DNA of 64,000 nt from Allofournierella massiliensis (GTDB lineage Bacteria > Bacillota > Clostridia > Oscillospirales > Ruminococcaceae), in the NCBI RefSeq assembly GCF_004345265.1, contig NZ_SLUM01000022.1, positions 1 through 64,000 on the forward strand, in the 5' to 3' direction. Below the pieces are notes generated by a model. That model made no database searches. It saw only the letters and a program-made list of their open reading frames with translations, and was not told the DNA's origin. Shown piece after piece: positions 1 through 8,605 of the stretch. The translations under genes were made by a program, and so were the position numbers. Every line of letters begins with the position of its first letter. Position 1 is the stretch's first letter.

Positions 1-111
1 CTTGCGCGGCGGTCTTTTTGTTTTGCTCTCTTTCGCCTCCTACTAAGGTTGCAAACTTTCCTCAATTCCCTGTTGACTTTTTATTTGCAGACTTCTTTGT
101 AAATCCGATCT

Positions 112-462
112 TTAGTCCTTGAAAAAATCGCATTTCTGATGCCGTGCCTCGGGCCATGGAGAAGAGGCAGGCAATTCGCTTTGAAATAAGGCCAGCAGAT
201 CAGTCCCCAAGTCATCGCGCCGGCGATGTAAAATCTTTTGCTCAGTGTGTGTATCGCAGTCAATGATGATTGTTTGGATCATAATGCCATAGTGCTTGAA
301 AATGAAGCGCCGGTGATGAACGGGATCTTCTGCCTCGACCCACAGTGGGAGCGTAGCGGAGGACTGTTCCAGACACCGCCATCCGCTGTAATCCGAATAG
401 GAGAACCCTGGAACCTCCTGGCGTCGCTGGTTCAAGGCCGCATATATTTCTTTGTATTTCAT
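112..462 (-). CDS. hypothetical protein, 116 aa
   Basis: I do not recognise this protein. It is soluble, with no membrane segment or signal peptide, and has a few aromatic residues and a Gln/Arg-rich N-terminus. The ATG is preceded by GGGAGG at good spacing and overlaps the stop of the upstream gene as ATGA, so the two are translationally coupled. It is the last gene of this minus-strand group that lies wholly inside the window. The 111 bases to its left hold a GGAGG-like box but no start codon I can support. Confidence 0.6.
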   Translation of the reverse strand: MKYKEIYAALNQRRQEVPGFSYSDYSGWRCLEQSSATLPLWVEAEDPVHHRRFIFKHYGIMIQTIIIDCDTHTEQKILHRRRDDLGTDLLALFQSELPASSPWPEARHQKCDFFKD

Positions 463-1592
463 GCGCTGTGCCTCCCATTCTGCAGAGCCAGGTAGCCGGA
501 ATATCCCTCCGCGTCGATCTGCTGAAGCCGCTCCGCCCGGAATCGGTATTCCGGGTATTTGCAGTTTCCGCTGTGCTGGACGATTCCCGTGGGGATCGCC
601 AGGCCGTGGCGGATCAGCCAGACAGGGAAATCAGGGTCTCCGTTGGTGTTGATGAAAGCACAGCCCTTTTGCCGAGTACCCTCCAGGTTGACCGTCAGGG
701 ACGCCCAAGGCTCCCCATAACCATTCTCCCAGGTAAGCATGGCAATCGACAGGTTCCCGTCCATATATGTGGATACTTTTAGCTGGATAGGATGTATGGC
801 GCCGTATTTCTCATAAGGGAACGTAAGGGGCCCATGATTGCCCAAAGCCGGTGCTGGGGCCTTGACTGGCGCCGTTCCAACATTGGGGATCAAATCCAGT
901 TCCCAGCATATTGAGAGAATATCGGACGGACCCACACGGTAGTTATATCGTCTGGCATATTTGGGATGAAAGAAAAGCTGCCCATCCTCCATGAAAAATT
1001 TGCCTTCTTTGGAGTTGTAGGTATAGCGGCGGCCATCCAGAAGATACTGTATCTTTTTGGCGTCCGCAAAGATCTTTCTCTCGTCATACCAAATGGCGCG
1101 CTGTACGGCAACCACCAGATTGGGATTTGAGCTGAACTGTGACTCCAAAAAGTCCAGGACACGCCCACAAACCCCTGCCCTTTGTTCTACAGTTTGAGCA
1201 GAATTAAATGTCAGTGTGAAATAGGAGTAGTCCCGGCCGGAAAGTCCATAGCCGTGAAGAGTATTGCTGAAGTCATTGCACCAGAAAAACAAGTCCCAGG
1301 CGGGGCTTCCATAAGGAGCAGGATCTTCCGCTTCATATTGATAGCATATAAACTCTCTGGCGATAGCCGCCATAACAGAAGCCATTACAGCATTTCTGGA
1401 CTCAGCGGCCCGTCTAATATTGTGGTACGCCTGATCGGGGCTGGCGTCGGACATCTGGCGATTTGCTTCCCGCTGCTCTTCGGTGTAGAGATATTGCAGT
1501 CTCAGGGAATGAACATCTTCCCTGGCATAGCCCCGGTCCATCCATTTTGTGCTGGAGTTATTGATAAAAGATCTATCATCCAGTATATTCAT
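459..1592 (-). CDS. conserved mobile-element hypothetical protein, 377 aa
   Basis: Function unknown. The N-terminal half (about residues 1-170) is helical and rich in aromatic residues. The last 100 residues (about 265-370) contain a segment with NTNGDP and an adjacent WLIRHGLAIPTG stretch, which resembles the DUF4313-type proteins of clostridial ICEs; that match is from memory and is tentative. The start is ATG after AAAGGAG. The stop overlaps the next gene by four bases. No membrane segments are seen. It probably belongs to the accessory arm of the element rather than the transfer machinery. Confidence 0.6.
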   Translation of the reverse strand: MNILDDRSFINNSSTKWMDRGYAREDVHSLRLQYLYTEEQREANRQMSDASPDQAYHNIRRAAESRNAVMASVMAAIAREFICYQYEAEDPAPYGSPAWDLFFWCNDFSNTLHGYGLSGRDYSYFTLTFNSAQTVEQRAGVCGRVLDFLESQFSSNPNLVVAVQRAIWYDERKIFADAKKIQYLLDGRRYTYNSKEGKFFMEDGQLFFHPKYARRYNYRVGPSDILSICWELDLIPNVGTAPVKAPAPALGNHGPLTFPYEKYGAIHPIQLKVSTYMDGNLSIAMLTWENGYGEPWASLTVNLEGTRQKGCAFINTNGDPDFPVWLIRHGLAIPTGIVQHSGNCKYPEYRFRAERLQQIDAEGYSGYLALQNGRHSA

Positions 1593-1668
1593 GGTGTTTC
1601 TCCTTTAAATGTTGTTGCTCAGGCTAGCTCTTTGCTGGAGGAATACGGCTGACCTGAAAAATGTTTGC

Positions 1669-1923
1669 TCACAAAGTCATCCTTCCCCCATATTCAAGCA
1701 AATTGTAGTCGATACAACGGGCTGTGCTGCCCAAAATATTTCGTACTGCCTCTTGGACCACATCATCCGTATCCGGGCACTCCTGTTCGTTGTTCAGGCG
1801 TGTCAGCTCGTGGTGCAGTTTCTTCATCTGCTCCGGTGTTACCGGCTGATTGGTTTGGACCAGCACATCGGCAAAATCGCCGCAGCCGTTGATGTTCAAT
1901 TCCCGAATCAGCAGCATTCCCAT
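1669..1923 (-). CDS. small hypothetical protein, 84 aa
   Basis: A longer reading frame runs upstream into the neighbouring gene, but the real start is the internal ATG at 1923, because GGAGGGGAG lies just before it. The protein begins MGMLLIRELN and is acidic and soluble, with a Gln/Asn-rich middle. I see no known domain. It follows the gene ending at 1937 by only 13 bases, so they are likely cotranscribed. Confidence 0.6.
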   Translation of the reverse strand: MGMLLIRELNINGCGDFADVLVQTNQPVTPEQMKKLHHELTRLNNEQECPDTDDVVQEAVRNILGSTARCIDYNLLEYGGRMTL

Positions 1924-1936
1924 AAACTCCCCTCCT

Positions 1937-2539
1937 TCAGCAGTCCTCCTGCCAGTCGTAAAGCAGGAGGTCATGGCTGGATGTGTTGGGGCGTAGAGCC
2001 GCAGCGCGAAACCGATAATTTGTAAAAACAAAGCCGGTAGGCCTGTGAGTGTACTGGACAGCGAGGACATGGTACTCCCGGCCCATCCAGTGAGCAGGTT
2101 CCAGCACCTGCTCGGTTTCGTTATCAAAATCAAGGTCAAAGACCCAGTTGTCCCGGCAGCTGTCCGGATCAGCGTATGCCTCCCCGCCCGGCAGGGACAG
2201 GAGCTTTTGCTTCATGTCTTCATAGCCATGAAGTCCCGGGTGCTCTTTCAAAAACGACTGCTCCAGTTCCTTCCTAAAGGTGTCGAACGGGATGAAAGGC
2301 CGTTTCTCTTCAAAATCACCGTTCCCATCCAGCGCAATTACCCGGCCATCCGAGATGACCTCAATGATAACGTCCTTTCGGATGCGGCTGTCGTTTTCAT
2401 AGCAATCCGGCGTAGAAGTGTACCAGGTGCCGTCTACCATATCACGATTGCAGTAGTAGTGGGGCTGGCTGACAGACCGGAACACATCTTTACAGAAGCC
2501 GGTGTCCTCAAACAGAAAAGTAAGTTGAATTCTTTTCAT
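1937..2539 (-). CDS. hypothetical protein, 200 aa
   Basis: Uncharacterised soluble protein beginning MKRIQLTFLF. The start at 2539 is chosen over an upstream in-frame ATG because GGAGG sits seven bases before it. The sequence is rich in Asp and aromatic residues, with no Cys cluster, membrane helix or recognised motif. A strong stem-loop with a T-tract lies just upstream, so this gene probably starts its own short operon with the 84-aa gene behind it. Confidence 0.6.
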   Translation of the reverse strand: MKRIQLTFLFEDTGFCKDVFRSVSQPHYYCNRDMVDGTWYTSTPDCYENDSRIRKDVIIEVISDGRVIALDGNGDFEEKRPFIPFDTFRKELEQSFLKEHPGLHGYEDMKQKLLSLPGGEAYADPDSCRDNWVFDLDFDNETEQVLEPAHWMGREYHVLAVQYTHRPTGFVFTNYRFRAAALRPNTSSHDLLLYDWQEDC

Positions 2540-2589
2540 TGCAGATCCCTCCATAGTAATTGTTAATTTCTTCAGACAATGACATTCTC

Positions 2590-2640
2590 TAAAAAGCAAA
2601 AGGGCCGGCAAACAGCAAATGCGCTGTTTGTCGGTCCCTT
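2590..2640 (-). terminator. intrinsic terminator
   Basis: A 15-base arm at 2602-2616 pairs with 2623-2638 (GC-rich, with G-T pairs). On the minus strand the stem is followed by CCCTTTTGCTTTTT. It would stop transcription arriving from the genes at 2.7-4.3 kb. Confidence 0.7.
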
Positions 2641-2711
2641 TTCAAAAGTGTCCCTTGCCAGAGGGCAAGGCAGTTGTTGTTGAAAAAAGTATATCCAGTT
2701 GCGCTGGCTAA

Positions 2712-2825
2712 TCAGTCGGAAGGCGCTTTTAGGTGCCGAATGATCCAGTCATGCAGTTCCTGCTCACCCGCATCGCCGTTTGCAATGGAGATGAATCTTT
2801 GCCTGGAGTTTGAAAGGCCAATCAT
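2712..2825 (-). CDS. candidate small ORF, 37 aa
   Basis: A short frame beginning MIGLSNSRQR and ending KAPSD. It starts 22 bases after the stop of the 185-aa gene and has only a weak ribosome site (AAGGTG). The amino-acid mix looks protein-like, with an amphipathic C-terminal helix, but no homolog is recognised. It may be a real micro-protein or the remnant of a longer gene. It occupies an otherwise empty gap between two genes. Confidence 0.3.
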   Translation of the reverse strand: MIGLSNSRQRFISIANGDAGEQELHDWIIRHLKAPSD

Positions 2826-2846
2826 CGTTTAGACACCTTGGCATTT

Positions 2847-3404
2847 TCATGCGGCTTTATCCGCTTCATCCGCCGGGGGCAATTCATGGATGACGGGAGC
2901 GGAAAGCAAGAGGTCCATTCCGGTATCCTCCATCGGCTGCCAGGCGCCGTCACGCCAGATGCAAGAGGTGGCCTTGTTATAGATCTCCGGGACTTTCTGG
3001 GGATCGTTGATGCATTCGTGAGAAACAAGCAGGCACATGTGCTGTAGGTAGAAATAGTGAAGGGACTGCTCGATCTCTCCCCGCAAGGTGTGGGCCAATG
3101 CTTCGATCTCATCCATATCCTGCCGCTGGAAAGCTGCATTAGAAATCTTTTTCAGGCACTGCGTTTGCTGAATCGCCGCATCAATATAGGTTTTAGCTTC
3201 ATCAAACAGGCTATGCCTGATGCGGATATTGCTCAGGGCCACATGACGAGTGTAGGCTGTGGCCGCCTTGCAGATCTTTTTCCGCAGTTCATCATAAGGC
3301 TTTTTGTATTTTGTTTTCAGCACGTCCAGCGATACGACCTCCAAGTTGCGCCGGAGGGTATCCAACTGAATTTCAAGTGTCTTGCGCAATTCTTTTTCGT
3401 CCAT
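2847..3404 (-). CDS. hypothetical helical protein, 185 aa
   Basis: A soluble protein that is mostly alpha-helical. Residues 1-120 have heptad-like Leu/Ile spacing that suggests coiled coil or a helical bundle, and the tail is acidic. The ATG follows GGGAGGAAC. No catalytic motif is visible and I cannot name a family. It lies in a run of same-strand accessory genes. Confidence 0.6.
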   Translation of the reverse strand: MDEKELRKTLEIQLDTLRRNLEVVSLDVLKTKYKKPYDELRKKICKAATAYTRHVALSNIRIRHSLFDEAKTYIDAAIQQTQCLKKISNAAFQRQDMDEIEALAHTLRGEIEQSLHYFYLQHMCLLVSHECINDPQKVPEIYNKATSCIWRDGAWQPMEDTGMDLLLSAPVIHELPPADEADKAA

Positions 3405-3458
3405 AGTGTTCCTCCCTTTCCCAAGAGATTACCAGCCTGCTACCCATGTAGAGGCCGT

Positions 3459-4313
3459 TTACAAATGATAGTTCCGTAAAAGTTCCTGTGCAGCCTCGGA
3501 TACTGCGTCCCAATAACAATCCCAATAGGCATCGCAGCGCCCCAGATAGTGGTTGATGCGCCCCCGAATATCCTCGTCTTGGAGCAGCTGCTTTTTCTGC
3601 GCCTCCGTCAGCGCCAGATATTCAGGCAGTTTCCCAGCCTTCTCAAGAAGATCCTTTTGTGCGCATTCATCGTCATAAATCGTGGCCACAGTACGGATAA
3701 ATTGGGGAGCCAGCGGCAAGGACCGCTTCTCAACCGCAATTAGGAAATGATTCTCGCAGTATTCTCCATCCAGATAGCACTCGTAGCTTTCTGCTGTTTC
3801 CTCCTCTACAAACTGGCTGTTCTCACGCCACTTCTCGATGCAGCCGTCGTTCAGCTCAGCGGTTAAGTCATCATGGAATTGCCGCCGAGCGTCCACCAAA
3901 TTGGTGAACGGGATTTCATAGGAGCCAAATTCTCCATCGGTGGCCCAGTGCGATACGACCACATAGAGGTCTGCCTGAGCGTATTCCTGCTCCGGGACGG
4001 CGAGGGGCGTCAGCATCTCAGGCGCCATGATGACCAGATCCAGCCCCAGCTCTTCCACGCGCTTTGGCGTATCATAGAGTTGAGAAAAGGTCTGCTCCAG
4101 CGCAGCGCGGGCGACAGAAAGAGGCGGCGGATCAAAGGCACAATAGATGTCCGGCGTATCATTTTCGGTTTCCCGGTCATCATCCGTGCGGATCTCAAGG
4201 ATGCGCCCAAAGAGTCCATCATACTCGCTTGCCTCATTGGCGAGAACGCGCCCACCTACTATATAGGCGGCGTTTTCATACATGAGCTTCTCGCCCGGTT
4301 CTTTGTAAATCAT
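3459..4313 (-). CDS. conserved acidic hypothetical protein, 284 aa
   Basis: A strongly acidic soluble protein with many Glu, Asp and Tyr residues. It has no signal peptide or membrane helix. The ATG at 4313 is preceded by AAGGAGGAG; an internal Met at residue 11 is possible but has no ribosome site. Acidic proteins of this type are common in the accessory arms of clostridial ICEs, and some ICE-borne acidic proteins mimic DNA. That role is only a guess here. Confidence 0.55.
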   Translation of the reverse strand: MIYKEPGEKLMYENAAYIVGGRVLANEASEYDGLFGRILEIRTDDDRETENDTPDIYCAFDPPPLSVARAALEQTFSQLYDTPKRVEELGLDLVIMAPEMLTPLAVPEQEYAQADLYVVVSHWATDGEFGSYEIPFTNLVDARRQFHDDLTAELNDGCIEKWRENSQFVEEETAESYECYLDGEYCENHFLIAVEKRSLPLAPQFIRTVATIYDDECAQKDLLEKAGKLPEYLALTEAQKKQLLQDEDIRGRINHYLGRCDAYWDCYWDAVSEAAQELLRNYHL

Positions 4314-4377
4314 AGCAACTCCTCCTTAAAAAATTGAATCAGAAGACTGCCCAATTTTCATCGGCAAGATATGTTCG

Positions 4378-4554
4378 CTATCCGCGCCGAAAATGACGGC
4401 ACCGCTCATAAACATGAAAATGGGCGGCGGAATAGGAACGATATGCCTGAAGACTCTTGGGCGGGTCCTGCCAATGACCAACAGACCGTTTGACGATGCT
4501 GTAAACGGCTGGTTTCTTGATATTTTTGAGTTTCTTTTCGATAGAGATTTGCAT
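4378..4554 (-). CDS. candidate small basic protein, 58 aa
   Basis: A basic protein starting MQISIEKKLKNIKK. AAGGAGG lies about 11 bases before the ATG. The N-terminal 24 residues look like coding sequence, but the remainder is rich in His, Arg and Tyr and could be a spurious extension. It sits in a 330-base gap between two well-supported genes. No family is recognised. Confidence 0.35.
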   Translation of the reverse strand: MQISIEKKLKNIKKPAVYSIVKRSVGHWQDPPKSLQAYRSYSAAHFHVYERCRHFRRG

Positions 4555-4645
4555 CACCTTTATCGCCCTCCTTGATCGAATGGGGCAGCGCCCGTTGAAG
4601 ATGTCGGGAGCATCCTTGCGGGGACTCCCTGCATTTGCTGCGGCT

Positions 4646-4864
4646 TTACCACATATCGCAGTCGGCGGGAACAGAAACATACAGGTCTCCATCCTTCTCA
4701 TAAACATCGGCCCCATAGCCGCTGCGCATGATCGAGGTGATCACATCGGCTGTGCTTCTCTGATAATACGCATTCCATACGCCATGCCGATAGTAGACCT
4801 GCGGCCTGTCCCGGATCAGTTCTACGGCCCGTTCAAAGGCCAATTCGCATAAAGTTTCCATCAT
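4646..4864 (-). CDS. small hypothetical protein, 72 aa
   Basis: It begins with tandem ATG codons that overlap the TGA of the upstream gene, a typical coupled start. The protein is soluble with a Tyr-rich middle and a C-terminal beta-like segment (DGDLYVSVPADCD). This pattern occurs in small accessory proteins of ICEs, but I cannot assign a function. Confidence 0.55.
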   Translation of the reverse strand: MMETLCELAFERAVELIRDRPQVYYRHGVWNAYYQRSTADVITSIMRSGYGADVYEKDGDLYVSVPADCDMW

Positions 4865-5355
4865 GTTTCCTCCTGTGCCTCGCTGGCCTCAATGATGCCG
4901 CGCTTTCGCTTTAATTCTGCAATTTTCTGTTTCCATGCCTTTTTTGCCTGCTCAGCGCGCGCCAGTTCCGCCTGCTGATCTTCCGGGGAGAGAGCAGAAA
5001 ATTCCCACTCCCGGCGGTCCCTGTCAATATCCGCGATGATGCGGCGTACCAGACGCATGGCAAGTTCGTTCTTTGTCGGAGGTAGCTGCTCCATAGCAGC
5101 TTGCCCCTGCTGGAAGAGAAGCAGATACCGGTCATACTGGGCTTCGGTGATGAAGCCCCAGCCGAAATCATCCTGGATCTCCCGCTCGTTGCGGTACTGC
5201 ATCACTTTTTTAAATTCAGCCTGCCGGGCATCGCCTTCTTTCTCCACCGCCCGGGCAAATTTAGCCTCTATGCGGTGCAGATCTCGAAGCACTTTCGTGC
5301 AGGCTGCCGCTTCCATCAAATAGCCATGATCCCGCGGCTTCAAATATCTACTCAT
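4861..5355 (-). CDS. hypothetical coiled-coil protein, 164 aa
   Basis: A highly charged, Lys/Arg/Glu/Gln-rich protein. Residues 25-60 and 115-160 look like coiled coil. The ATG at 5355 follows GGAGGTG and overlaps the end of the preceding gene by eight bases. No membrane helix or Cys motif is present. It may be a structural or nucleic-acid-associated accessory protein, but nothing in the sequence fixes its role. Confidence 0.55.
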   Translation of the reverse strand: MSRYLKPRDHGYLMEAAACTKVLRDLHRIEAKFARAVEKEGDARQAEFKKVMQYRNEREIQDDFGWGFITEAQYDRYLLLFQQGQAAMEQLPPTKNELAMRLVRRIIADIDRDRREWEFSALSPEDQQAELARAEQAKKAWKQKIAELKRKRGIIEASEAQEET

Positions 5356-6028
5356 CTAACACCTCCATTTGCTTATCATCAGTGCTGCCCAGGGGGCAGG
5401 CGTAGCTTTTATCAATGCTGGGCATGGTACAGCCCATGTCAGGGTCATTACAGTCACAGTCCCAGCAAGGATCGAGTGGTTCTGGCCGGAGCCGGGTCCC
5501 TAAGACGATATACCTGCTCCATCTCCCACAAAAAGGGCAAGCGATGGTTCCGGCATGGGAGCGGTCAATTTGCTCTTGTGTGACGGGACCGACCTTCTGA
5601 CAGCACTCATTTCGCACAAAAACGATATTGGCGGTCTCCAAGACCTCTGGACGGTATTTTTTGTTGAATGGGATAAAGTCGATCCATTGCGGATCATCGA
5701 AGAATCTGGCCACATGGAGCTGCAGGGCATCTTTTCGTATCTCAGCAGCAGAAGCCTTGACATAGTTGTGCTCAGTGCACCACTGGATCAGGTCTTTCAG
5801 CAGCTGTGTCTCATTTTCTCGCTCAATCAGGGCCTCCGCCAATCTGCACCAGTTTTTTTCTTCGATTTCCCCCAGCTTGGTTTTTACAGCGTTCCAGTAA
5901 AAAGTTTTTTTGTCTCTGCCAGAGCCTGTTCGTTCATAGCGGAACACACCGGTTTGCCAGAGGATGTCCTCATAGGTAATGGAAGAGAATTCTACTCCTC
6001 CGGGCAGCTTATAGTTCTCCTGATTCAT
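5348..6028 (-). CDS. hypothetical protein with C-terminal Cys-rich zinc-ribbon-like region, 226 aa
   Basis: The first 130 residues are soluble and uncharacterised. From about residue 140 on there are CC, CPFC, CWDCDC and further Cys residues, consistent with one or two zinc-binding knuckles. This suggests nucleic-acid or protein binding; it is an inference from Cys spacing, not a family match. The ATG has GAGG close upstream. A perfect hairpin separates it from the gene transcribed before it. Confidence 0.55.
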   Translation of the reverse strand: MNQENYKLPGGVEFSSITYEDILWQTGVFRYERTGSGRDKKTFYWNAVKTKLGEIEEKNWCRLAEALIERENETQLLKDLIQWCTEHNYVKASAAEIRKDALQLHVARFFDDPQWIDFIPFNKKYRPEVLETANIVFVRNECCQKVGPVTQEQIDRSHAGTIACPFCGRWSRYIVLGTRLRPEPLDPCWDCDCNDPDMGCTMPSIDKSYACPLGSTDDKQMEVLDE

Positions 6029-6051
6029 ATCCTCAGTACCTCGTAAAAATT

Positions 6052-6090
6052 ATGGCTGGCAGACTGTGCCAAACAAAGTCTGCCAGCCAT
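6052..6090 (-). terminator. perfect 14-bp stem-loop, probable terminator
   Basis: The arms at 6052-6065 and 6077-6090 are perfect complements (ATGGCTGGCAGACT and its reverse) with an 11-base loop. On the minus strand it is followed by ATAATTTTTAC. It lies between the stop of the 109-aa gene and the start of the 226-aa gene. Confidence 0.6.
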
Positions 6091-6095
6091 TGTGC

Positions 6096-6425
6096 TTATC
6101 TCCAGCCTATAAAGCCTGTGGGGGCGTCGCTGTCCTGATGGGAGCTATTTGTCGGAGGGGCTTTGCCGCTCATAACAAAAGAAAAAACCGCGCTCCAAAT
6201 AGTCAAGGGAACAGGATCGTTGTCGATCTCTCTCAACGCCTCATCCATCCAGCACCTTTCGCAGATATGCACATGAGCGTACCTGCTCAAAGGGTTTAGA
6301 AAAGAGTGTTTCCCAGTGTATAATTCATGGCGACCGCACCTCGGACAGAGAAGCTGTTGTTCTGCTTCCTGCATCGGCAAAAGGCTTTCAAGGAATCGCC
6401 TGGCTTCATCTTCGGAGATTTTCAT
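6096..6425 (-). CDS. small zinc-ribbon-like protein, 109 aa
   Basis: Contains CPRCGRH (residues 27-33) and a second pair CERCW near residue 55. Together these make a CxxC...CxxC zinc ribbon, a fold often used for nucleic-acid binding. The N-terminus (residues 1-25) is an acidic helix. The ATG is preceded by GGAGG. Target and function are unknown. Confidence 0.6.
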   Translation of the reverse strand: MKISEDEARRFLESLLPMQEAEQQLLCPRCGRHELYTGKHSFLNPLSRYAHVHICERCWMDEALREIDNDPVPLTIWSAVFSFVMSGKAPPTNSSHQDSDAPTGFIGWR

Positions 6426-6455
6426 GCTATATCCTCCGCCGCGATCATTGGGATT

Positions 6456-7061
6456 TTATTGGCACCAGCTCGGCCGGTGTCGATATAAGGTCAGGCCTGC
6501 TATGCGGTGGATCTCCTTGTCATTGGTGATCTGGATAAATCCTTTTTTGCGGGCTACAACCCTGACGTCCTCGTTCATATCGAGGCAAAAGACCTGCTTG
6601 CCATCCATCTTCCGAAGTTCCTGCGTGGTAAGAGGAATTTCGGCATCCTGTTTGCTTCCAGGCAGTATAAGGCCGGCCGCCAGCATGTTCACAGCAGTCC
6701 GATAGCCGGACTCAAACGCCTGCTCCACCGTGGCGCCGTTGCGTTCGCTGACGGTAAGCTGGTAGGTCTCAAAAGCGGCTGCGGCCGCAGGAATACCGGC
6801 GAATATCTGCTGAAGCGCCTGCTCAGCGGCAGAGACCCTGCGGTCAAGCGCCCGCTGTTCTGCGCTCTGTTCTGTAAACACGCTCGGCTCATATTCGCCA
6901 AAATAAAGATCGTGCAGGAAGTTGGGGTCAACCGTCACACCGCCTGTCATAGAGGAAGCGGACTTGGACAGATCATCAGCAATTCTCTCCAGCGCCTTGA
7001 TGAGCCTGGGCAGCTGGACCTCGTAAAATATATGCCCATATTTTGTTTCGTGGAAATTCAA
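6456..7061 (-). CDS. hypothetical protein, 201 aa, TTG start
   Basis: The open frame extends upstream, but AGGAGGTG sits seven bases before a TTG at 7061, and the upstream extension runs through a GC-rich inverted repeat (7093-7101 with 7110-7118). The TTG is therefore chosen. The protein has an amphipathic N-terminus, then a long Ala/Gln/Glu-rich helical region and a beta-rich C-terminus. Function unknown. The upstream hairpin has no T-tract and may act in the leader RNA. Confidence 0.55.
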   Translation of the reverse strand: MNFHETKYGHIFYEVQLPRLIKALERIADDLSKSASSMTGGVTVDPNFLHDLYFGEYEPSVFTEQSAEQRALDRRVSAAEQALQQIFAGIPAAAAAFETYQLTVSERNGATVEQAFESGYRTAVNMLAAGLILPGSKQDAEIPLTTQELRKMDGKQVFCLDMNEDVRVVARKKGFIQITNDKEIHRIAGLTLYRHRPSWCQ

Positions 7062-7169
7062 AAAATTGACACCTCCTATTGTCGATAAGCAGCCGCCGCA
7101 GCTTGGAGCCTGCGGCGGTCCATGTGAAGCCGCCAATAGCGGCAGATTCCCTGACTGGTTCGGAACAGC

Positions 7170-7625
7170 TTAGACAGTAAAGCCTTCCATACTGCATCGC
7201 AGGATGATGTAATCGGTCCGAAGGCTTTTCATGTGCTGTAAAATATCATCTTTGGATTGGTAACCCTCCAAATTCAGCACTTGCCGTTCGGAATGCCCTT
7301 CCGCATTGGTCAAGTTGCAGTACCAGTATCCGCTTTTGGTCTGGTAGACCTTCCGAGTTCTCTTGTGACCGGGGATCGTGAGCGTCAAATGCAGACCGCC
7401 GGCGCCACACTCCGCATGAACGAGCATAAAAGTCGATTTATACAACTCACGTTCTTCCTTTTCCACAAAACCTTTTAGGTCTGGTAGTCTGGGGCATCTT
7501 CCGGATGTGTGAGTCATATCACGCCGGTTCCGTTGGTATTTCCCTCGGCACCAGCAATTTTGCACCTCGCATTTCCCGCAATCCACACCGCCATAAAGAG
7601 GCGGAAAATAATGTTTCTGCTCCAT
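7170..7625 (-). CDS. hypothetical protein with Cys-rich N-terminus, 151 aa
   Basis: The start ATG at 7625 follows AGGAGG, so the longer frame upstream is rejected. Residues 14-25 hold CGKCEVQNCWC, and a further Cys follows, giving a likely metal-binding knuckle. The rest is beta-rich and Lys/Tyr-rich with a YQSKDDI segment. No known enzyme motif is visible. It lies in a group of small minus-strand genes ending before a GC-rich hairpin. Confidence 0.55.
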   Translation of the reverse strand: MEQKHYFPPLYGGVDCGKCEVQNCWCRGKYQRNRRDMTHTSGRCPRLPDLKGFVEKEERELYKSTFMLVHAECGAGGLHLTLTIPGHKRTRKVYQTKSGYWYCNLTNAEGHSERQVLNLEGYQSKDDILQHMKSLRTDYIILRCSMEGFTV

Positions 7626-7635
7626 AGATAGCCTC

Positions 7636-7818
7636 CTATGCTGCTTTCTTTTTGCTTTGCTGTACAGATAGCCTGACACGCCATTCTTCCGGATGGGGTT
7701 GTTTCAGCCGGATTCGTTCTAAAAGGGCTTTGTTGGCGCAGAAGGCATATTGCTTCCATTGACGCCGCTGTGAGTGTTTCGGCCCTTGAATGGTCAGATG
7801 CTCCAACGCATAAATCAT
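7636..7818 (-). CDS. small basic protein, 60 aa
   Basis: A basic, Gln/Arg/Lys-rich protein starting MIYALEHLTI. The ribosome site is a weak AGGTAGGA. It lies nine bases after the stop of the YkgJ-like gene and ten bases before the next start, so it is plausibly part of the same operon. No domain is recognised. Confidence 0.45.
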   Translation of the reverse strand: MIYALEHLTIQGPKHSQRRQWKQYAFCANKALLERIRLKQPHPEEWRVRLSVQQSKKKAA

Positions 7819-7827
7819 AGCGGCATC

Positions 7828-8511
7828 CTACCTTTCCGACTCGAACCGCCGGAGCCGCTCCAGCAGCAGACGGGTGTTCTGCTCGTACTGAGCGAGGAAG
7901 GGCGCATCCAAATCGAAGTTATAGTAGCGGTAGAACATCACCTGAAAGACTATCTGTTTATCTAACATTGGATCAATAGAGCGCATCCGTTTTCCGATTT
8001 CTGCAATGGATGCATACTCCTGTTTCAAATATTCTTTGTCCAGTCTGGGGAAGTTGTGATAGAACCAGTCTTTGACGGAGACTTTCCCACCGCTGAAATG
8101 ATATTGCTGATTGCTGTCGAAACAGAGGCAGTATTCAAAATCATGGCCCCGCTCGCCAGGCCCAACAGAAAAAGGGTAAAGCCGGCAGGTCCGGGGACGC
8201 GCTTCATAGATGCTGCACAGGCCGTTTTTCAAGAAAATGCAGGAATCATCCGGTCCGGTGGTTTTCAGTGTAAAAATGGGGAAGCAAGTATCCGTCAGCG
8301 GCATGGGCTCGCAGTATCGGGCCAGCATTTCATCTATGGTGGAGATGCTGGGATCTCGGTCACGCAAATACTTTGCCAGCCGGTAGGCATCTAGGCTTTC
8401 CACCATCACACTGTTCTCAATATGGCGGCAGCATTGACCGCATTTGCGGCATTGATAGTTAACAACGTCTTTTGTGTGGACCAACACCGCCATTGTTTCT
8501 TGTTTATCCAT
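7828..8511 (-). CDS. YkgJ-family cysteine-cluster protein
   Basis: Residues 21-28 read CRKCGQCC, and further on CSIYEARPRTCRLYP completes the CxxCGxCC...GxCxIYxxRPxxCRxYP signature of the YkgJ/UPF0153 family. These proteins are thought to bind zinc or an iron-sulfur cluster; the reaction is not established. The 227-aa length is normal. The ATG is preceded by CGGAGG and a strong terminator lies upstream, so it heads a small operon with the 60-aa and 151-aa genes. The presence of this family in an ICE accessory arm is common but unexplained. Confidence 0.85.
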   Translation of the reverse strand: MDKQETMAVLVHTKDVVNYQCRKCGQCCRHIENSVMVESLDAYRLAKYLRDRDPSISTIDEMLARYCEPMPLTDTCFPIFTLKTTGPDDSCIFLKNGLCSIYEARPRTCRLYPFSVGPGERGHDFEYCLCFDSNQQYHFSGGKVSVKDWFYHNFPRLDKEYLKQEYASIAEIGKRMRSIDPMLDKQIVFQVMFYRYYNFDLDAPFLAQYEQNTRLLLERLRRFESER

Positions 8512-8523
8512 GGCAATCCTCCG

Positions 8524-8555
8524 AAAAAGGCCGTGACGGGAGATCCGTCACGGCC
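8524..8555 (-). terminator. intrinsic terminator
   Basis: Arms 8529-8539 and 8545-8555 are perfect 11-bp complements (GGCCGTGACGG). On the minus strand they are followed by a run of five T residues. It ends transcription of the 82-aa gene and whatever is upstream. Confidence 0.85.
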
Positions 8556-8605
8556 CAAAACATATAGGACAAATTCTGTTGTCCCCGTGTCATCTTACAA
8601 CCGCT

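Noticed and set aside
6096-6425. Possible MazF/RelB toxin identity of small zinc-ribbon proteins
   Set aside because: The CxxC spacing supports a zinc ribbon and no toxin motif is present.
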